From Meloidogyne chitwoodi (Eukaryota; Nematoda; Chromadorea; Rhabditida; Meloidogynidae): a DNA stretch of 64,000 nucleotides. Each line of letters begins with the position of its first letter. Position 1 is the stretch's first letter. A model generated the notes under the pieces. That model made no database searches and was not told where the DNA came from. It worked only from the letters and a program-made list of their open reading frames with translations. The DNA is taken from positions 1,550,001-1,614,000 of the forward strand of contig JACZZP010000011.1 in the NCBI GenBank assembly GCA_015183035.1, in the 5' to 3' direction. Positions 61,792-64,000 of the stretch are shown piece by piece. Position numbers and translations under genes: made by a program.

Positions 61792-64000
61792 CTAGCGGAG
61801 TAGGCCGCCTATCGGCGGCCTTCTTCGCTAGCAAAAACACACAAACTTTAAATCTTAACAATAAAAATATACAAACATTTGCAAAGAATAAAACAAAAAC
61901 TCAAAAACATACAAAACACAAAACATCAATAAGAACATTCGAACATCAAAAAATCTATAAACTTAGACAAAAATAAGAATCTATTAAAACTTTAAACAAA
62001 ACCTTAATAAACTTAAATTATAAAGTTGAAAAAAACAAATACAAAAACATTTTATTCAAAACAAAATAAATATACAATTAAAGTGATACAATAATAAAAG
62101 GTATAAACAAAAGGAAGGTATATATATGTTGTAAATGTATAATAAATATATTAAATAAAAAAATTTCAATACTTCTAATCTTTATCTCTATAACTCGCGT
62201 ATGAAAATACGCCTATTTTTCTCAAAAAACTAAGCTCAGTCTCTTTCATCTAAAATTTCTTTATAAACTACATTCTTGACCTTTCGATCACTATTACTAT
62301 TATCTAATTTAACTTTTATCATATTCCAAGATCTAGCTCTCGAAAGAGCCACATACAATTGTCCATGTCCGAAGACCTCTTTTCTTAAATCTATTCCAAC
62401 TCTCTCAAGGGTTTGTCCCTGAGCTTTATTAATCGTCATAGCAAAAGCTAGCACCAATGGGAATTGGTGTCTATGCAAATCAAACGGGTATTCCTCGGAA
62501 CAACAAAGTGTTATTCGAGGTATATACGCAGTTTGACCTGCCTTATCTCCAGTCAGAATCCTACAAACAATTAAGTTTGTATTCATCTCCTCAACTCTCA
62601 TTCTTGTCCCATTACAGAGACCTTTTTCTATATTCAAATTTCTAATTAACATAACAACTGCATTTCTCTTTAACTTTAGCTCATGCACTGAAAAACCATT
62701 AGGTCTCAGCGCATTCAAATACTCATCTAAATACTCATTAACACGCTGTCGATTTTCATCTTCAGCGTGGTCAATGCTAGTATACAAAATCTCTTTTCCA
62801 GGTAACATTTCTAATACTTTAGTATTTATCTCAAATACATCTATATTCTTTGGTGCTAAAATGGCACTATTGGCCATTTCATCAAAATTCTCAGAATCAA
62901 TACTATGAGCAAAAATCTCTTCGGCTAAATCACCGAAACTAATACACTCGGATGGTAATATAATGGAATCATTTTCATCATTCCATTTACCATTCCCTAT
63001 TTCTATCAAATCTCTTGCAAATTCTTGCTCTGTTTCCAGAGCTCTCATATTTCTAGATAACTTGTATTTCTTTGAAATACTCCAATACTCGCTTCTCTTA
63101 ATGGTCGAATTGACCACCTCTGATCTCGTGGCATGTTTCTGAATTGGTAGGGTTTGACGAAAGTCACCCGTCCAAAGCATTACTTTACCACCAAATACTA
63201 TATCATTATTCATGATCTCTTTTAACTTTTCATCTAGTGTTCTCAATGCACGCTTATTTATCATAGGCGCTTCATCGCATATGAACACCTCGGTTTCTTT
63301 CAATTCAATCCATGCCTTATTTCTAGGGCCAATGTTCGAATTGCTCATATCTAATGCTAATCCAAATCTATTATGCAAAGTCCTACCGGCAGGCATCAAA
63401 GTAGCTGCCATACCAGTAAAGGCCATAGTACAAATTTTCTTGTTTTCTCCTCTAAGCATATGAACAATTGTATTGTTCACATGGGTCTTACCTGTTCCAC
63501 CTGATCCACTTAAAAAGTAGAACGCAGGCTCAAGAACAGGTCTATTAACTCTATTCATAATCTCATCAACTATTAATCTCTGCTCATCATACATAACATT
63601 ATATGCAGATAAGCCTAATTCTTTTTCTTCTTTAGCATTGAATGCAGCTTCTACATCCTCCGCTAAATCTATTTGTTCCATGGTAGGAAAATCAGCAAGT
63701 GACTTCCCACCCTTTACAATACTAATAGCTATTTCTCTATATGCTTTCGCATATGCTAAATCTACAGAAAAATTTCTAATGAAATCTTCTGCTAAAGAAT
63801 CTCTAAACATCAACCAAAGCTCCTCCGGTTTTGCCGGATTGCAATGGACTAATATCAAAGCAAAAAAATCTCGCAATTTTCTAGGCATCTCAAAACTAAT
63901 TGCCTCTTCCAAGGCTTTTTTCCACTCTTCATCATTTCTAATTAACCCGCGTTCAAGACATGCTTCAGAAAAAGTCGTACAGACCTTAACTAAGCCATCT
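61792..64000 (-). mobile_element. Helitron, 3' half (continues past the window)
   Basis: On the minus strand the element ends in CTAG (61795-61792), followed by host T. Eleven bases upstream of the end is a perfect hairpin, GGCCGCC-4-GGCGGCC (61803-61820). Hairpin plus CTRR-T is the Helitron 3' signature. The transposase/helicase gene is on the same strand. The 5' TC end lies outside the window. Confidence 0.88.
62236..64000 (-). CDS. Helitron PIF1-like helicase (C-terminal part of Rep-Hel transposase, 5' end off window)
   Basis: Intronless frame open to the window edge (588 codons visible), in contrast to the intron-rich host genes. Upstream residues ACLERGLIRNDEEWKKALEE are the typical Helitron region before the helicase. 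PIF1/RecD motifs: Walker A SGSGGTGKTHV, Walker B FICDEAPM, motif III GDFRQTLPI, motif V TINKAQGQTLERVGIDL, motif VI YVALSRAR. Ends ILDERD. No stop interrupts the visible part, so this copy could be recent. The Rep nuclease domain would lie beyond 64000. Confidence 0.93.
   Translation of the reverse strand, partial: DGLVKVCTTFSEACLERGLIRNDEEWKKALEEAISFEMPRKLRDFFALILVHCNPAKPEELWLMFRDSLAEDFIRNFSVDLAYAKAYREIAISIVKGGKSLADFPTMEQIDLAEDVEAAFNAKEEKELGLSAYNVMYDEQRLIVDEIMNRVNRPVLEPAFYFLSGSGGTGKTHVNNTIVHMLRGENKKICTMAFTGMAATLMPAGRTLHNRFGLALDMSNSNIGPRNKAWIELKETEVFICDEAPMINKRALRTLDEKLKEIMNNDIVFGGKVMLWTGDFRQTLPIQKHATRSEVVNSTIKRSEYWSISKKYKLSRNMRALETEQEFARDLIEIGNGKWNDENDSIILPSECISFGDLAEEIFAHSIDSENFDEMANSAILAPKNIDVFEINTKVLEMLPGKEILYTSIDHAEDENRQRVNEYLDEYLNALRPNGFSVHELKLKRNAVVMLIRNLNIEKGLCNGTRMRVEEMNTNLIVCRILTGDKAGQTAYIPRITLCCSEEYPFDLHRHQFPLVLAFAMTINKAQGQTLERVGIDLRKEVFGHGQLYVALSRARSWNMIKVKLDNSNSDRKVKNVVYKEILDERD

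Overview
This is a eukaryotic, very AT-rich nuclear window whose gene content is that of a nematode. It carries a PAN/ZP cuticle-matrix protein like NOAH-2, the WAVE-complex subunit GEX-3, a nematode-type STAT, a G-protein alpha subunit, a secreted tandem galectin and a UDP-glycosyltransferase. Genes have many short GT..AG introns of about 40-120 bp in near-pure A/T sequence. The composition, a small secreted Cys-rich peptide and the abundance of DNA transposons suggest a root-knot nematode (Meloidogyne) or close relative; that genus call is inference. Most gene models below were assembled by hand from exon phases; where stated, the summed exons give an uninterrupted multiple of three.

Layout. 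1-6.9 kb: a hAT-type non-autonomous element followed by 5.5 kb of gene-free A/T sequence. 6.9-15.5 kb (+): NOAH-2-like protein (791 aa), a small secreted Cys-rich peptide with a decayed tandem copy, and a secreted two-domain galectin (354 aa). 15.6-22.6 kb (-): a Bin3/MePCE-type RNA-cap methyltransferase with an unusual C-terminal extension, and a Gi/o-like G alpha gene with two alternative last exons. 23-42 kb (+): a duplicated, scrambled zone of rps-25 pseudogenes, fragments of two ribosome-biogenesis genes (UTP6, WDR46/UTP7), two more genes carrying the same extension as the methyltransferase, intact gex-3, a dead MULE transposase and a full-length FLYWCH/MULE-derived gene. 43-46.5 kb (+): UDP-glycosyltransferase. 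47.5-58.8 kb (-): a multipass gustatory-receptor-like protein, a STAT and U1-70K. 59.1-61.5 kb (+): TMEM129-type E3 ligase. 61.8-64 kb (-): the 3' half of a Helitron with a PIF1-like helicase.

Main finding. Three genes in 22 kb share a roughly 210-250 residue module with the same intron phases and a characteristic A-S-E-x-x-W-x-(A/S)-(A/S) ... H-(A/S)-N-S-Y pattern. It is attached to a methyltransferase at 15.6-18.8 kb, to an SR-type RRM at 23.6-25.3 kb, and stands alone at 36.6-37.7 kb. I know of no named eukaryotic domain matching it; its layout resembles prokaryotic PaREP1/HEPN-like helical proteins. Second, at least four foldback elements have 5'-GG termini, 8-bp target duplications and decayed copies of a Merlin/IS1016-type transposase N-terminus, showing a burst of Merlin-like insertions into introns and into an older MULE.
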